Shown here: positions 1 through 8,497 of the stretch, in pieces
Position numbering within the stretch: position 1 is the stretch's first letter
Layout of the letters: each line of letters starts with the position of its first letter
Assembly (NCBI RefSeq): GCF_001044425.1
Contig: NZ_LFML01000068.1
Span: forward strand, 116,771-180,770
DNA: 64,000 nt
Direction: 5' to 3'
Origin: Streptomyces roseus
Lineage (GTDB): Bacteria > Actinomycetota > Actinomycetes > Streptomycetales > Streptomycetaceae
Made by a program: the position numbers and the translations under genes
The notes under the pieces: generated by a model
What the model was told of the DNA's origin: nothing
The model's input: the letters and a program-made list of their open reading frames with translations, nothing else
Database searches by the model: none

Positions 1-1186
1 CCTGGTACTCCTCCAACGCGTGCGCCATCCAGCCCGCGGTCCGGGACACGGCGAACACCGTCTCCCCGGCCTCGGCGGGCATCCCGCAGGACACCGTGAG
101 CACCGCCAGCGCCAGGTCCACATTGGCGTGCAGCCCGCCCCGCCGGGCCGCCGCCGTCGCGACGACCTCGCGGGCGGCCGCCAGCGCGGGACCGGCCTGC
201 GGCACCCCCTCCAAGCGGGCGAACAGCGCCGCGGCCCGCGGGTCCTCACCCTCGTACAGGCGGTGCCCGAGCCCCGGAACCCGCCGGCCCGCCCGCAGGT
301 GGTCCGCGACCACGGGTGCGGCCCCGCCCCGCTCCAGCGCCTCCGCCAGCATCCGGTGCGCGAGCCGTCCGGCGGCGCCGTGCAGCGGGCCTTCCAGTAC
401 GCCGAGGCCGGCCGAGACCGCCGCGTACGGATGGGCCCGCGCGGACGCGGCCACCCGTACGGCCAGGGTGGAGGCGGCCAGATCGTGGTCGATGAGCAGG
501 GTGAGGGCCAGGTCCAGCACGGCCAGCGCGTCCGGGTCCGGCTCCCGCGCCGTCAGCCGGCTCCACAGCTGCCGGGCCAGCCGCCCGTCCCCGCGCCAGC
601 CGGCCGCGCCCACCTCGGGCAGTGCGCCGACCAGCGTCGGGACCAGGCAGCGCGCGGAGCCCAGTACGGCCTCCTCGGACAGGTCGAAGCGCAGCGGATC
701 CGTCACCGCGGCGGCGGCCGTCGCCACCCGGAGCCGGTCGATCGGACCGCTGTGCTCGGGCAGCGCGGCCACCGCGCGCCGGGCGGCGGCCAGCGCCTCG
801 GGGGGAGCCGTGAACCGTGCGCCGCGCGGCAGGGTCCCGGTCCAGAGCCACTCGGCGACTTCCTCGTAGCGGTACCTGGACGCCAGATCGACGGCGTCCA
901 CGCCCCGGAAGTAGTACCGGTCGGGCTCGATGAGCGTGAGCGAGGTGCGTACGGACAGCTCCCCACCCGGGGGCGCCGCCGCCTCGCGCCGACTGCGCAG
1001 GGCCAGGGCCTCCACCTCGCGCGCGTCGAAGCTGCTGCCACGGCCGACCGGATCGCGGCGGCTGGTGAGCTGGCCGCGGCTGACGTACGCGTACACCGTC
1101 GCGGGCTTCACCCCCAGCAGTTCCGCCGCCTGCCGGGTGCTGATCCGGCGCTCGCCGTCCGCCTGGTCGTCCGCCTGGTCGTTCAT
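1..1186 (-). CDS. Citrate synthase-like protein with N-terminal HTH (C-terminus cut off)
   Basis: Citrate synthase fold that would condense acetyl-CoA or propionyl-CoA with oxaloacetate. The ATG at 1186 begins MNDQADDQ. Residues about 13-45 form a MerR/excisionase-type helix-turn-helix (STRQAAELLGVKPATVYAYV). The synthase domain follows, with the first catalytic His in GPLHG, the second in GLGHRLY and the catalytic Asp in HANVD, so the active site looks complete. The frame is open to base 1, so the last residues lie outside the window. It is divergent from a second citrate synthase across a short AT-rich spacer. The HTH suggests, by inference only, that the enzyme binds that spacer. The family is common in Streptomyces and usually annotated simply as citrate synthase. 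Confidence 0.88.
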   Translation of the reverse strand, partial: MNDQADDQADGERRISTRQAAELLGVKPATVYAYVSRGQLTSRRDPVGRGSSFDAREVEALALRSRREAAAPPGGELSVRTSLTLIEPDRYYFRGVDAVDLASRYRYEEVAEWLWTGTLPRGARFTAPPEALAAARRAVAALPEHSGPIDRLRVATAAAAVTDPLRFDLSEEAVLGSARCLVPTLVGALPEVGAAGWRGDGRLARQLWSRLTAREPDPDALAVLDLALTLLIDHDLAASTLAVRVAASARAHPYAAVSAGLGVLEGPLHGAAGRLAHRMLAEALERGGAAPVVADHLRAGRRVPGLGHRLYEGEDPRAAALFARLEGVPQAGPALAAAREVVATAAARRGGLHANVDLALAVLTVSCGMPAEAGETVFAVSRTAGWMAHALEEYQ

Positions 1187-1256
1187 GAGGCCCACCCTAC
1201 ATATATTGATTCAATCAATATTGACAATGATTCAATCCATGATGGATGGTCGATCC
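1187..1256. promoter_or_regulatory. AT-rich divergent promoter/operator between two citrate synthase genes
   Basis: This 70-bp spacer is strikingly AT-rich for this genome. It holds two exact direct repeats TGATTCAATC at 1207-1216 and 1228-1237, 21 bp apart, which is two helical turns. A TTGACA -35 at 1221-1226 and a GATGGT -10 at 1245-1250 (18-bp spacer) lie 6 nt before the ATG at 1257, fitting a leaderless rightward transcript. One repeat falls inside the -35/-10 spacer, so a bound protein would probably repress. The likely binder is the HTH of the divergent citrate synthase (inference). Confidence 0.55.
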
Positions 1257-2408
1257 ATGAACACCACCGTCGAAGTACCCCGCGGTCTCGCGGGAGTCGT
1301 GGTCACCGAGACCGAACTCGGTGACGTCCGAGGCCGCGAGGGCTTCTACCACTACCGCCAGTACTCGGCCGTCGAGCTCGCCGCGAGCCGCACCTTCGAG
1401 GACGTGTGGCACCTGATGTTCCGCGGCTCCCTCCCGGCCGACGCCGCCGAGCGAGCCGCCTTCGCCGCCGAGATCGCCCCGCTGCGCCGACTGCCCGACG
1501 CGGTGCGCGACGCGCTGCCCGCCCTGGCCCGGGCCACCGCGCTCTCCGGCCCCCTCGCCGGGCTGCGGACCGCACTCTCCCTGCTCGGCGCCTCCGCCGG
1601 GTTCCGCCCGGTGTACGACATCGACCCCGGGCGGCGGGCCGCCGACGCGCTGGCCGCCTGCGCCGCCGTACCGACCCTGCTCACGGCCCTGCACCGGCTG
1701 GGACAGGGCCTGGAGCCGGTCGAGCCGCGCGCGGACCTCCCGTACGCCGCCAACTACCTGTACATGCTCACCGGCCGGGAACCCGACCCCGTCAAGGCGC
1801 GGGCCGTCGAGCAGTACCTGATCTCGACCATCGACCACGGCTTCAACGCCTCGACCTTCACCGCGCGCGTGATCGCCTCCACCGGCGCGGACGTCGCCGC
1901 CGCCCTCACCGGGGCGATCGGCGCCCTCTCCGGCCCGCTGCACGGCGGCGCGCCCAGCCGGGCCCTGGACACCCTGGACGCCATCGGCACGGCGGAGCGC
2001 ATCGAGCCGTGGATCCGCGAGCGGGTGCTCGCCGGGGACCGGATCATGGGCTTCGGCCACCCCGTCTACCGCACCGAGGACCCGCGTTCGCGCATGCTGC
2101 GGGAGATCGCCCTCGGGTTCGGCGGCCCCCTCGTGGACTTCGCCGTGGAAGTGGAGCGCCGCGTCGAGCAGATCCTCGCCGAGCTCAAGCCGGGGCGGGA
2201 GCTGCACACCAACGTGGAGTTCTACGCCGGAGTGGTCATGGAGCTGTGTGGGCTGCCGCGCGAGATGTTCACCCCGACCTTCTGTGCGGCGCGCGTGGTC
2301 GGCTGGAGCGCGAACATCCTCGAACAGGCCGCCGATTCGAAGATCATCCGTCCGGCCGCGCGGTACGCGGGCCCGACCCCGCCCGAGCCGGTTCCGGCGC
2401 TCGGCTGA
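1257..2408 (+). CDS. Citrate synthase / 2-methylcitrate synthase family protein
   Basis: 383-residue citrate synthase family enzyme condensing acyl-CoA with oxaloacetate. His229 in GPLHGG and His268 in GFGHPVY match the two catalytic histidines. The usual catalytic Asp of the NVDFY motif is Glu321 here (HTNVEFYAG), which keeps the carboxylate. The start at 1257 (MNTTVEVPRG) is preferred because a TTGACA/GATGGT promoter ends 6 nt before it; in-frame ATGs at 1227, 1239 and 1242 would overlap that promoter. It is divergent from the HTH-containing citrate synthase, so the two may be co-regulated or form a mixed oligomer. Sequence alone does not settle citrate versus methylcitrate synthase. Confidence 0.9.
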   Translation: MNTTVEVPRGLAGVVVTETELGDVRGREGFYHYRQYSAVELAASRTFEDVWHLMFRGSLPADAAERAAFAAEIAPLRRLPDAVRDALPALARATALSGPLAGLRTALSLLGASAGFRPVYDIDPGRRAADALAACAAVPTLLTALHRLGQGLEPVEPRADLPYAANYLYMLTGREPDPVKARAVEQYLISTIDHGFNASTFTARVIASTGADVAAALTGAIGALSGPLHGGAPSRALDTLDAIGTAERIEPWIRERVLAGDRIMGFGHPVYRTEDPRSRMLREIALGFGGPLVDFAVEVERRVEQILAELKPGRELHTNVEFYAGVVMELCGLPREMFTPTFCAARVVGWSANILEQAADSKIIRPAARYAGPTPPEPVPALG

Positions 2409-2422
2409 CTACGATCGGCCGT

Positions 2423-3595
2423 GTGAACAGCAGTCAGCCCGCGCAGCAGTCCGATCAGCCGCCCGTCCGGCCGCCCGTCCAGCCCATTCCCGTCATCGTG
2501 CTGTCCGGATTCCTCGGATCCGGCAAGACGACGCTGCTCAACCACCTCCTCGGCAACCGGGGAGGCACCCGGATCGGGGTCGTCGTCAACGACTTCGGCT
2601 CGATCGAGATCGACGCGATGGCCGTGGCGGGCCAGGTCGGCGACTCCATGGTCTCGCTCGGCGGCGGCTGCCTGTGCTGCGCGGTCGACGGCAGCGAGCT
2701 GGACGCCTACCTGGAGAAGCTCTCCGCACCCGTCCACCGCATCGACGTGATCGTCATCGAGGCGAGCGGGCTGGCCGAGCCCCAGGAGATGATCCGGATG
2801 CTGGTGGCCAGCGAGAACCCGGCGATCCGGTACGGCGGGCTGGTCCAGGTCGTGGACGCGGCGGAGTTCGACGCGACCCGGGCCAAGCACCCCGAGACCG
2901 ACCGCCACCTGGCCGTCGCGGACCTGGTGGTGCTGAACAAGACCGACCGGGCGGAGCCGGCCGCCCTCACCCGGATCGCATGCGAGCTGGCCGCGCTCTG
3001 CCCCGGCACACCGGTGGTGGCCGCCGACCACGGCCGGATCGATCCGGAGCTGCTCTTCGACCGGCGCCCGTGGACCGAGACCCGGGGCCAGCTGTCCTTC
3101 GAGGACCTGATCTCCCAGGCCAGGGAGTCCGGCGCAGGGGAGGAGGACTCCGGTCACGAGGACCACACCGGGCACGCCCACACGCTCTACGACAGCACGG
3201 AGTTCGTATCCGAGCAGGCCCTGAACCCGCGCCGGTTCATCGACTTCCTCGACCGCCGCCCCGCCGGGCTGTACCGGATCAAGGGCTACGTCCACTTCGG
3301 CGTCCCCGGCCACGAGGAGCGCTACGAGGTCCACGCCGTCGGCCGCTTCCTGCGCTTCGTGCCGGGCCCCTGGGGCCGGGGCGAGCCGCGCCGGAGCCAA
3401 CTGGTCCTGATCGGCGCCGGTACGGACGGCCCCGCGCTCCTCGGCGAGCTGGAGGCCTGCCGCGAACCGGCCCCCCAGCACGCGCCGCCGGAGAGCATGT
3501 GGGGCGTCCTGCGCTACGTCGACCGCCCGGCGCGTCCGGCCGACGAACCCGAACCGGAGCCGCATGAGTTCGTCGCCGACCCGGAGGAGCCGTAG
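2423..3595 (+). CDS. CobW/COG0523-family GTP-dependent metal chaperone
   Basis: 390-residue G3E GTPase of the CobW/CobW_C family, whose members deliver Zn, Co or Fe to target proteins. The P-loop GFLGSGKTT is at residues 29-37, the metal-binding CLCC motif at 83-86, the guanine-specificity NKTD near 170, and a His/Asp-rich loop (HEDHTGHAH) before the CobW_C domain. GTG 2423 is chosen because a TACGAT -10-like hexamer at 2410-2415 ends 7 nt before it and no Shine-Dalgarno is present, suggesting a leaderless transcript. It lies 14 bp after the citrate synthase. The client metalloprotein is not identifiable here; no Zur box was recognised upstream. Confidence 0.9.
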   Translation: MNSSQPAQQSDQPPVRPPVQPIPVIVLSGFLGSGKTTLLNHLLGNRGGTRIGVVVNDFGSIEIDAMAVAGQVGDSMVSLGGGCLCCAVDGSELDAYLEKLSAPVHRIDVIVIEASGLAEPQEMIRMLVASENPAIRYGGLVQVVDAAEFDATRAKHPETDRHLAVADLVVLNKTDRAEPAALTRIACELAALCPGTPVVAADHGRIDPELLFDRRPWTETRGQLSFEDLISQARESGAGEEDSGHEDHTGHAHTLYDSTEFVSEQALNPRRFIDFLDRRPAGLYRIKGYVHFGVPGHEERYEVHAVGRFLRFVPGPWGRGEPRRSQLVLIGAGTDGPALLGELEACREPAPQHAPPESMWGVLRYVDRPARPADEPEPEPHEFVADPEEP

Positions 3596-3601
3596 CGGCG
3601 G

Positions 3602-5689
3602 TCAGGCGACATCGACCCCGTAATCGCCCAGCAGGGACTCCAGCCCGCCGCGGTAGCCCTTGCCGCCGATCACGAAGTCCCAGTCGCCGTTGGGGCGGCG
3701 GCGGAACGAGCCGAGTACCAGCGCGGTCTCCCCGGCCCGCCCGTCGGAGACCTCCAGCCGGCCGAGTTCCTCGCCGCTCGCCGACAGCAGGCGGATGTGG
3801 GCGTCCGTGAACCCGGCCAGGTCGGCGTGCGGATCGGCGTCCGGGTCGATCGCCGCCACCAGGACCAGCCGGTCGGCGGCCGCGGGCAGGGCGTCGAAGC
3901 AGACCTCCAGAGCCGCCTTGTCCGGCTCCGCGTGCGCGCGTGCGCGCACCGAACCGTCGGGGGTCCGGGGGTTGTTGTAGAAGACGAAGTGCTCCTCGCT
4001 CAAAACCCGGTTGCCCGTGCAGACGAGGGCGCACACGTCCAGCGCGACCGAGCCCGACCAGGACATGCCGAGCACGTTGTGGTCGCCCGCGGGAGCTGCC
4101 GGCTCGGGCGCGCGCTGCGCCGGGGCGCCGCCGCCGAGCCGTCCGCGCAGCCCGTACTGGTGCAACAGCTCGACGAGATCCGCCCCGGGAACCAACTCCA
4201 GCGGCTTGCCGTTGGCGAAGGTGTACGACCCGGGCCCGAAGGACGCGGTGGTGACGAGCACCCCCTTGTTCGCCCCCTTGTCCTGGACCGTGCCGTACAG
4301 ATCACGCACGGCCGTCGGCGGCACCGTGTTCCGGTAGCGCTTGACCTGTACCACGATCCGCCCGCCCCGGATCGGTGCCGGGTCCAGTGCCTCCACGTCC
4401 ACCCCGCCGTCGCCCGAGCGCTGCGTGGTCACCGCCTCCATGCCCATCGCCCGGAACAGCTCGGCGACGAGGTTCTCGAAGGCGATCGGATCCATCGCGA
4501 AGAGGTCCGGCTCGTCCTCGTCCGAGCCGGCCGCCCTCCCGCCGTGGCTGACGACCCCGCCGCCGACCTCGTCGGGCCGCCGCCCGGGGCGCACCGCCGT
4601 CAGCTGGTCGGGTCGCCCCGACAGCAGGCCGCCCAGCCCCGACACCAGACAGTCCACGGCGCTGACCTGCTCCAGGCGCAGCCCCGCGAAGGCGCTGCGC
4701 TGCGCCGGCACGGTCGCCAGGACCACCCGTGCCTCCCGGCCCGTCGCCGGATCGTGGGCGTCCACGAACCCGTTGACCACCACCGAGTCGAGTACGCCGA
4801 ACTCGTCCGCCGCGTACAGCTCGCGCACGACCAGCAGCATGGACTGCGCCAGCAGGTCCCGGTAGAGGCCCCGACGCTCCGTCACCGGGCGGGGCTTGAT
4901 CTTGTCCTGGTCCGTGCTGGGCAGGTACTGCACCGCCCTGGCCTCCGGCACCACCGCGAATCCGGGGAGCTCCCAGTCCAGCACCAGCTGGCGCGCCGCC
5001 GGGTCGTAGGCGGCCGCCACCTGCCGGGGCAGCGCCTCGGGCCAGGCCGCGGAGGCGTACAGGGCCGCCGAGAAGTACTCCACCGCCGCCTCGGCATCGC
5101 CCCCGCGCAGGGCTGCGGCCAGCTCGGTGAGCCCGCTGTTGTGCGCCCGTACCCCGGCGAGCTGCTCGGCGGCCCACCGGTCGTACTGCTGCCGGTACGC
5201 GTCCAGTTGGCGCCGGCGCTGCGCCTCCGCGGCGCTCGCCGCCTGCCAGGCCTCGGTGTACCGGGCGTGGGCCTCCCGCTCCGCCTGCGCCCGGTGGCCG
5301 GATCCGAGCGTCCAGCCGCTGCTCTGCTGCTGGAACTGCTCGATGTGCGGCATGGGCACCGGATGCGCCAGGGCGCCGGGGTTGAAGGGCTCCAGCTCCT
5401 CGGACCGGGCCAGGGCCGAGATCCGGAACGCGGGCCCACGGCAGCCCGCCACCAGCAGCCCCTTGAGGGCCTCCACCTCGGCCTCGATCCGAGCGGTCCG
5501 CCGCAGGGCCTCGCCCTCGCGGAACTGGCGGTGGCTGCGGTTCGCGTCCCGCTCCTGGGTCCGCTGCCGGTCCCGTTCGTACGCCACCAGCCGGCGCTCC
5601 GCCTCCCGCTGCTGGATCACCTGCGTCTGCTGCTGCCGGCGCTGGGCCTCGGCCCAGTCCCCGATCAATCCGCCCGGCCGACGACTCAT
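3602..5689 (-). CDS. Mrr-like restriction endonuclease domain fused to TerD domain
   Basis: 695-residue multidomain protein. Residues about 12-75 are a Gln/Arg-rich coiled coil, and a second coiled coil lies near 140-180. An uncharacterised middle region follows. About 399-500 is an Mrr-type PD-(D/E)xK nuclease domain (AFENLVAELF, then GDGGVDVEA near 426 and the catalytic QVKRY near 446). From about 535 to the end is a TerD/tellurium-stress domain (ALDVCAL, HFVFYNNPRTPDGSV, FVIGGKGY) lacking the first ~25 residues of a stand-alone TerD. The start ATG 5689 (MSRRPGGLIGDW) is the last one before the coiled coil. A nuclease joined to a stress-signalling domain suggests DNA-damage response or defence, but no function is proven. 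It is convergent with cobW, 6 bp apart. Confidence 0.85.
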   Translation of the reverse strand: MSRRPGGLIGDWAEAQRRQQQTQVIQQREAERRLVAYERDRQRTQERDANRSHRQFREGEALRRTARIEAEVEALKGLLVAGCRGPAFRISALARSEELEPFNPGALAHPVPMPHIEQFQQQSSGWTLGSGHRAQAEREAHARYTEAWQAASAAEAQRRRQLDAYRQQYDRWAAEQLAGVRAHNSGLTELAAALRGGDAEAAVEYFSAALYASAAWPEALPRQVAAAYDPAARQLVLDWELPGFAVVPEARAVQYLPSTDQDKIKPRPVTERRGLYRDLLAQSMLLVVRELYAADEFGVLDSVVVNGFVDAHDPATGREARVVLATVPAQRSAFAGLRLEQVSAVDCLVSGLGGLLSGRPDQLTAVRPGRRPDEVGGGVVSHGGRAAGSDEDEPDLFAMDPIAFENLVAELFRAMGMEAVTTQRSGDGGVDVEALDPAPIRGGRIVVQVKRYRNTVPPTAVRDLYGTVQDKGANKGVLVTTASFGPGSYTFANGKPLELVPGADLVELLHQYGLRGRLGGGAPAQRAPEPAAPAGDHNVLGMSWSGSVALDVCALVCTGNRVLSEEHFVFYNNPRTPDGSVRARAHAEPDKAALEVCFDALPAAADRLVLVAAIDPDADPHADLAGFTDAHIRLLSASGEELGRLEVSDGRAGETALVLGSFRRRPNGDWDFVIGGKGYRGGLESLLGDYGVDVA

Positions 5690-5734
5690 CAGCTCTGTAC
5701 TCCCCCCACCAACACCCAGAGGGAAAACACTAGT

Positions 5735-5780
5735 CGGCATTCGGGTGGTACGTCCCCCCGGTCGCACCACCCGAATGCCG
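5735..5780 (-). terminator. Intrinsic terminator of parC
   Basis: Perfect 15-bp stem (5735-5749 with 5766-5780) and a 16-nt loop. On the minus strand it is followed by a T-containing tract at about 5723-5730. It sits directly after the parC stop codon. Confidence 0.8.
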
Positions 5781-5789
5781 CAGTACGTC

Positions 5790-8246
5790 CTACAGCGCGC
5801 CCCCCGCCAGAGCGGCGACGACCGCGGGCAGCGCGGTCCCCGAACCGTCTCGGCGCGGGTCCACGGCCGGGAGCTCGGCCGGGCTGCCGTTCGCCCCGGC
5901 CGCACGCACCGGCGCGTTGCCGGCCCAGGCCAGCACCAGCAGGTCCTCGCCCTTCAGGAACCGCTGGCAGCGCACGCCGCCGGTGGCCCGGCCCTTGCGC
6001 GGGTACTGGTCGAACGGCGTGAGCTTCCCGGAGAGCATCGAGTCGTCCAGCGTCCCGTGCGAGCCCGCCACCGTGAACACCACGGCGTCGCGCGCCGGGT
6101 CCACCGCCGAGAAGTGGATCACCTTGGCGTTCTCGGAGAGCTTGATGCCCGCCATGCCACCCGCCGGGCGCCCCTGCGGGCGCACCTGGCCCGCCGGATA
6201 GCGCAGCAGCTGGGCGTCGTCGGTGAGGAAGACCAGATCCTCCTCGCCCGTGCGCAGTTCGACCGCGCCGACGATCCGGTCGCCCTCCTTGAGGGTGATG
6301 ACCTCCAGCTCGTCCTTGTTCGCCGGGTAGTCCGGCACGACCCGCTTGACCACGCCCTGCTCGGTGCCGAGCGCCAGGCCCTGGGAGGACTCGTCCAGCG
6401 AGGTCAGGCAGATCACCTTCTCGTCCGCCTCCAGCCCGGAGAGGAACTCCGAGACCGGCGCCCCGCCCGCCAGGTTCGGCGCGGCGTGGGTGTCCGGCAG
6501 CTGCGGCAGGTCGATCACCGCGAGCCGCAGGAGCCGCCCGTACGAGGTGACCACGCCCACGTCGGCCCGGGCCGACGCGGCGACCTGCGAGACGATCAGG
6601 TCGTGCTTCGCGCGGGCGCCGCCCTCCTCCTCCGGCAGCGGGTCGCCGTTGGCCGTGCGCGCCAGCAGGCCCGTCGAGGACAGCAGGACCCGGCACGGGT
6701 CGTCCGCCACCTCCAGCGGGACCGCGGCGACCGCCGTGCCCGCCGACTCCAGCAGGACCGTACGGCGCTCGGTGCCGAACTTCTTGGCGACCGCGGCCAG
6801 TTCCGTGGAGACCAGCTTGCGCAGCTCCGTGTCGGAGTCCAGGATCCCGGTCAGCTCGTCGATCTCGCCCGTCAGCCGGTCGCGCTCGGACTCCAGCTCG
6901 ATCCGGTCGAAGCGCGTCAGGCGGCGCAGCGGGGTGTCCAGGATGTACTGCGTCTGGATCTCGCTCAGCGAGAAGCGCTCGATGAGCCGCTCCTTCGCCT
7001 GCGCCGAGTTGTCGCTGTCCCGGATGATCCGGATGACCTCGTCGATGTCGACCAGGGCCACGAGCAGGCCCTCGACCAGGTGCAGCCGGTCGCGCCGCTT
7101 GCCGCGGCGGAACTCGCTGCGGCGGCGCACGACCTCGAAGCGGTGGTCGAGGTAGACCTCCAGCAGCTCCTTGAGGCCCAGGGTCAGCGGCTGGCCGTCG
7201 ACCAGCGCGACGTTGTTGATGCCGAAGGACTCCTCCATCGGCGTCAGCTTGTACAGCTGCTCCAGGACGGCCTCCGGGTGGAAGCCGTTCTTGATCTCGA
7301 TGACCAGGCGCAGGCCGTGCGAGCGGTCGGTGAGGTCCTTGACGTCCGCGATGCCCTGGAGCTTCTTGGAGCCGACCAGGTCCTTGATCTTCGCGATGAC
7401 CTTCTCGGGGCCGACCGTGAAGGGCAGTTCCGTGACGACCAGGCCCTTGCGGCGCGCCGTCACGTTCTCCACGGCCACCGTGGCGCGGATCTTGAACGTC
7501 CCGCGGCCGTTCTCGTAGGCGTCCTTGATCCCCGAGAGGCCCACGATCCGGCCGCCCGTGGGCAGGTCCGGACCCGGTACGAAGCGCATCAGCGCCTCCA
7601 GGTCCGCCTGCGGGTAGCGGATCAGGTGGCGGGCGGCCGCGATGACCTCGCCCAGGTTGTGCGGGGGCATGTTGGTGGCCATGCCGACCGCGATCCCGGA
7701 CGCGCCGTTGACCAGCAGATTCGGGTACGCCGCGGGCAGCGCGACCGGTTCCCGCTCCTGGCCGTCGTAGTTGGCGGTGAAGTCGACGGTGTCCTCGTCG
7801 ATCGACTCCGTCATCAGCGACGTGGCGTCCGCCATCTTGCACTCGGTGTAACGCATCGCGGCCGGCGGGTCGTCGTTGCCGAGCGAACCGAAGTTGCCGT
7901 GGCCGTCGACCAGCGGCAGCCGCATCGAGAAGGGCTGGGCCATGCGCACGAGGGCGTCGTAGATCGACGCGTCACCGTGCGGGTGCAGCTTGCCCATGAC
8001 CTCGCCGACGACGCGGGCGCACTTCACGTAGCCGCGGTCGGGGCGCAGGCCCATCTCGTTCATCTGGTAGACGATGCGCCGGTGTACCGGCTTCATGCCG
8101 TCCCGGGCGTCGGGCAGGGCGCGGGAGTAGATCACCGAGTACGCGTACTCGAGGAAGGAGCCCTGCATTTCGTCGACGACGTCGATGTCGAGGATCTTCT
8201 CCTCGAAATCCTCCGGCGGCGGGGTCTTCGTGCTGCGGCGGGCCAT
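5790..8246 (-). CDS. parC: DNA topoisomerase IV subunit A
   Basis: 818-residue type IIA topoisomerase A subunit that cleaves and re-ligates DNA to decatenate chromosomes with ParE. The catalytic Tyr133 lies in AAMRYTECKM, the quinolone-determining region HPHGDASIYDALVRM is at 88-102, and a six-bladed beta-pinwheel C-terminal domain starts near 500. At the position of E. coli GyrA Ser83 the residue is Ala93. ParC rather than GyrA is favoured by the divergent C-terminal domain, by the absence of a neighbouring gyrB and by synteny recalled from S. coelicolor; parE would be elsewhere. ATG 8246 begins MARRSTKTPPP. It is divergent from the M16 peptidase operon. Confidence 0.9.
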   Translation of the reverse strand: MARRSTKTPPPEDFEEKILDIDVVDEMQGSFLEYAYSVIYSRALPDARDGMKPVHRRIVYQMNEMGLRPDRGYVKCARVVGEVMGKLHPHGDASIYDALVRMAQPFSMRLPLVDGHGNFGSLGNDDPPAAMRYTECKMADATSLMTESIDEDTVDFTANYDGQEREPVALPAAYPNLLVNGASGIAVGMATNMPPHNLGEVIAAARHLIRYPQADLEALMRFVPGPDLPTGGRIVGLSGIKDAYENGRGTFKIRATVAVENVTARRKGLVVTELPFTVGPEKVIAKIKDLVGSKKLQGIADVKDLTDRSHGLRLVIEIKNGFHPEAVLEQLYKLTPMEESFGINNVALVDGQPLTLGLKELLEVYLDHRFEVVRRRSEFRRGKRRDRLHLVEGLLVALVDIDEVIRIIRDSDNSAQAKERLIERFSLSEIQTQYILDTPLRRLTRFDRIELESERDRLTGEIDELTGILDSDTELRKLVSTELAAVAKKFGTERRTVLLESAGTAVAAVPLEVADDPCRVLLSSTGLLARTANGDPLPEEEGGARAKHDLIVSQVAASARADVGVVTSYGRLLRLAVIDLPQLPDTHAAPNLAGGAPVSEFLSGLEADEKVICLTSLDESSQGLALGTEQGVVKRVVPDYPANKDELEVITLKEGDRIVGAVELRTGEEDLVFLTDDAQLLRYPAGQVRPQGRPAGGMAGIKLSENAKVIHFSAVDPARDAVVFTVAGSHGTLDDSMLSGKLTPFDQYPRKGRATGGVRCQRFLKGEDLLVLAWAGNAPVRAAGANGSPAELPAVDPRRDGSGTALPAVVAALAGGAL

Positions 8247-8497
8247 CGCTGCGCGGCTCCTTAACCAAGAAAGAAAGTGTGCTGGGGGTCTGGCGGGTGG
8301 CTGGCTGTCTGATCGGCGTGGACGGGGTTGTCGCGGACCATTGTGGCCCGAGGCACCGACAACGCCGACTCCGACCCTGGGGTCACCCCCGGACGGAGGC
8401 GCGGGTGAGTGTCAGCGGGAACTTCTCCGGTGCCCGACGCGCTTGCATACAGTGGCAGGTCTGACGGAAAACTCTGCATCGCGATCGAAGGGACCAC

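Noticed and set aside
5127..8264. A 1045-codon open frame opposite parC
   Set aside because: Antisense shadow with low-complexity composition; parC on the other strand is unambiguous.
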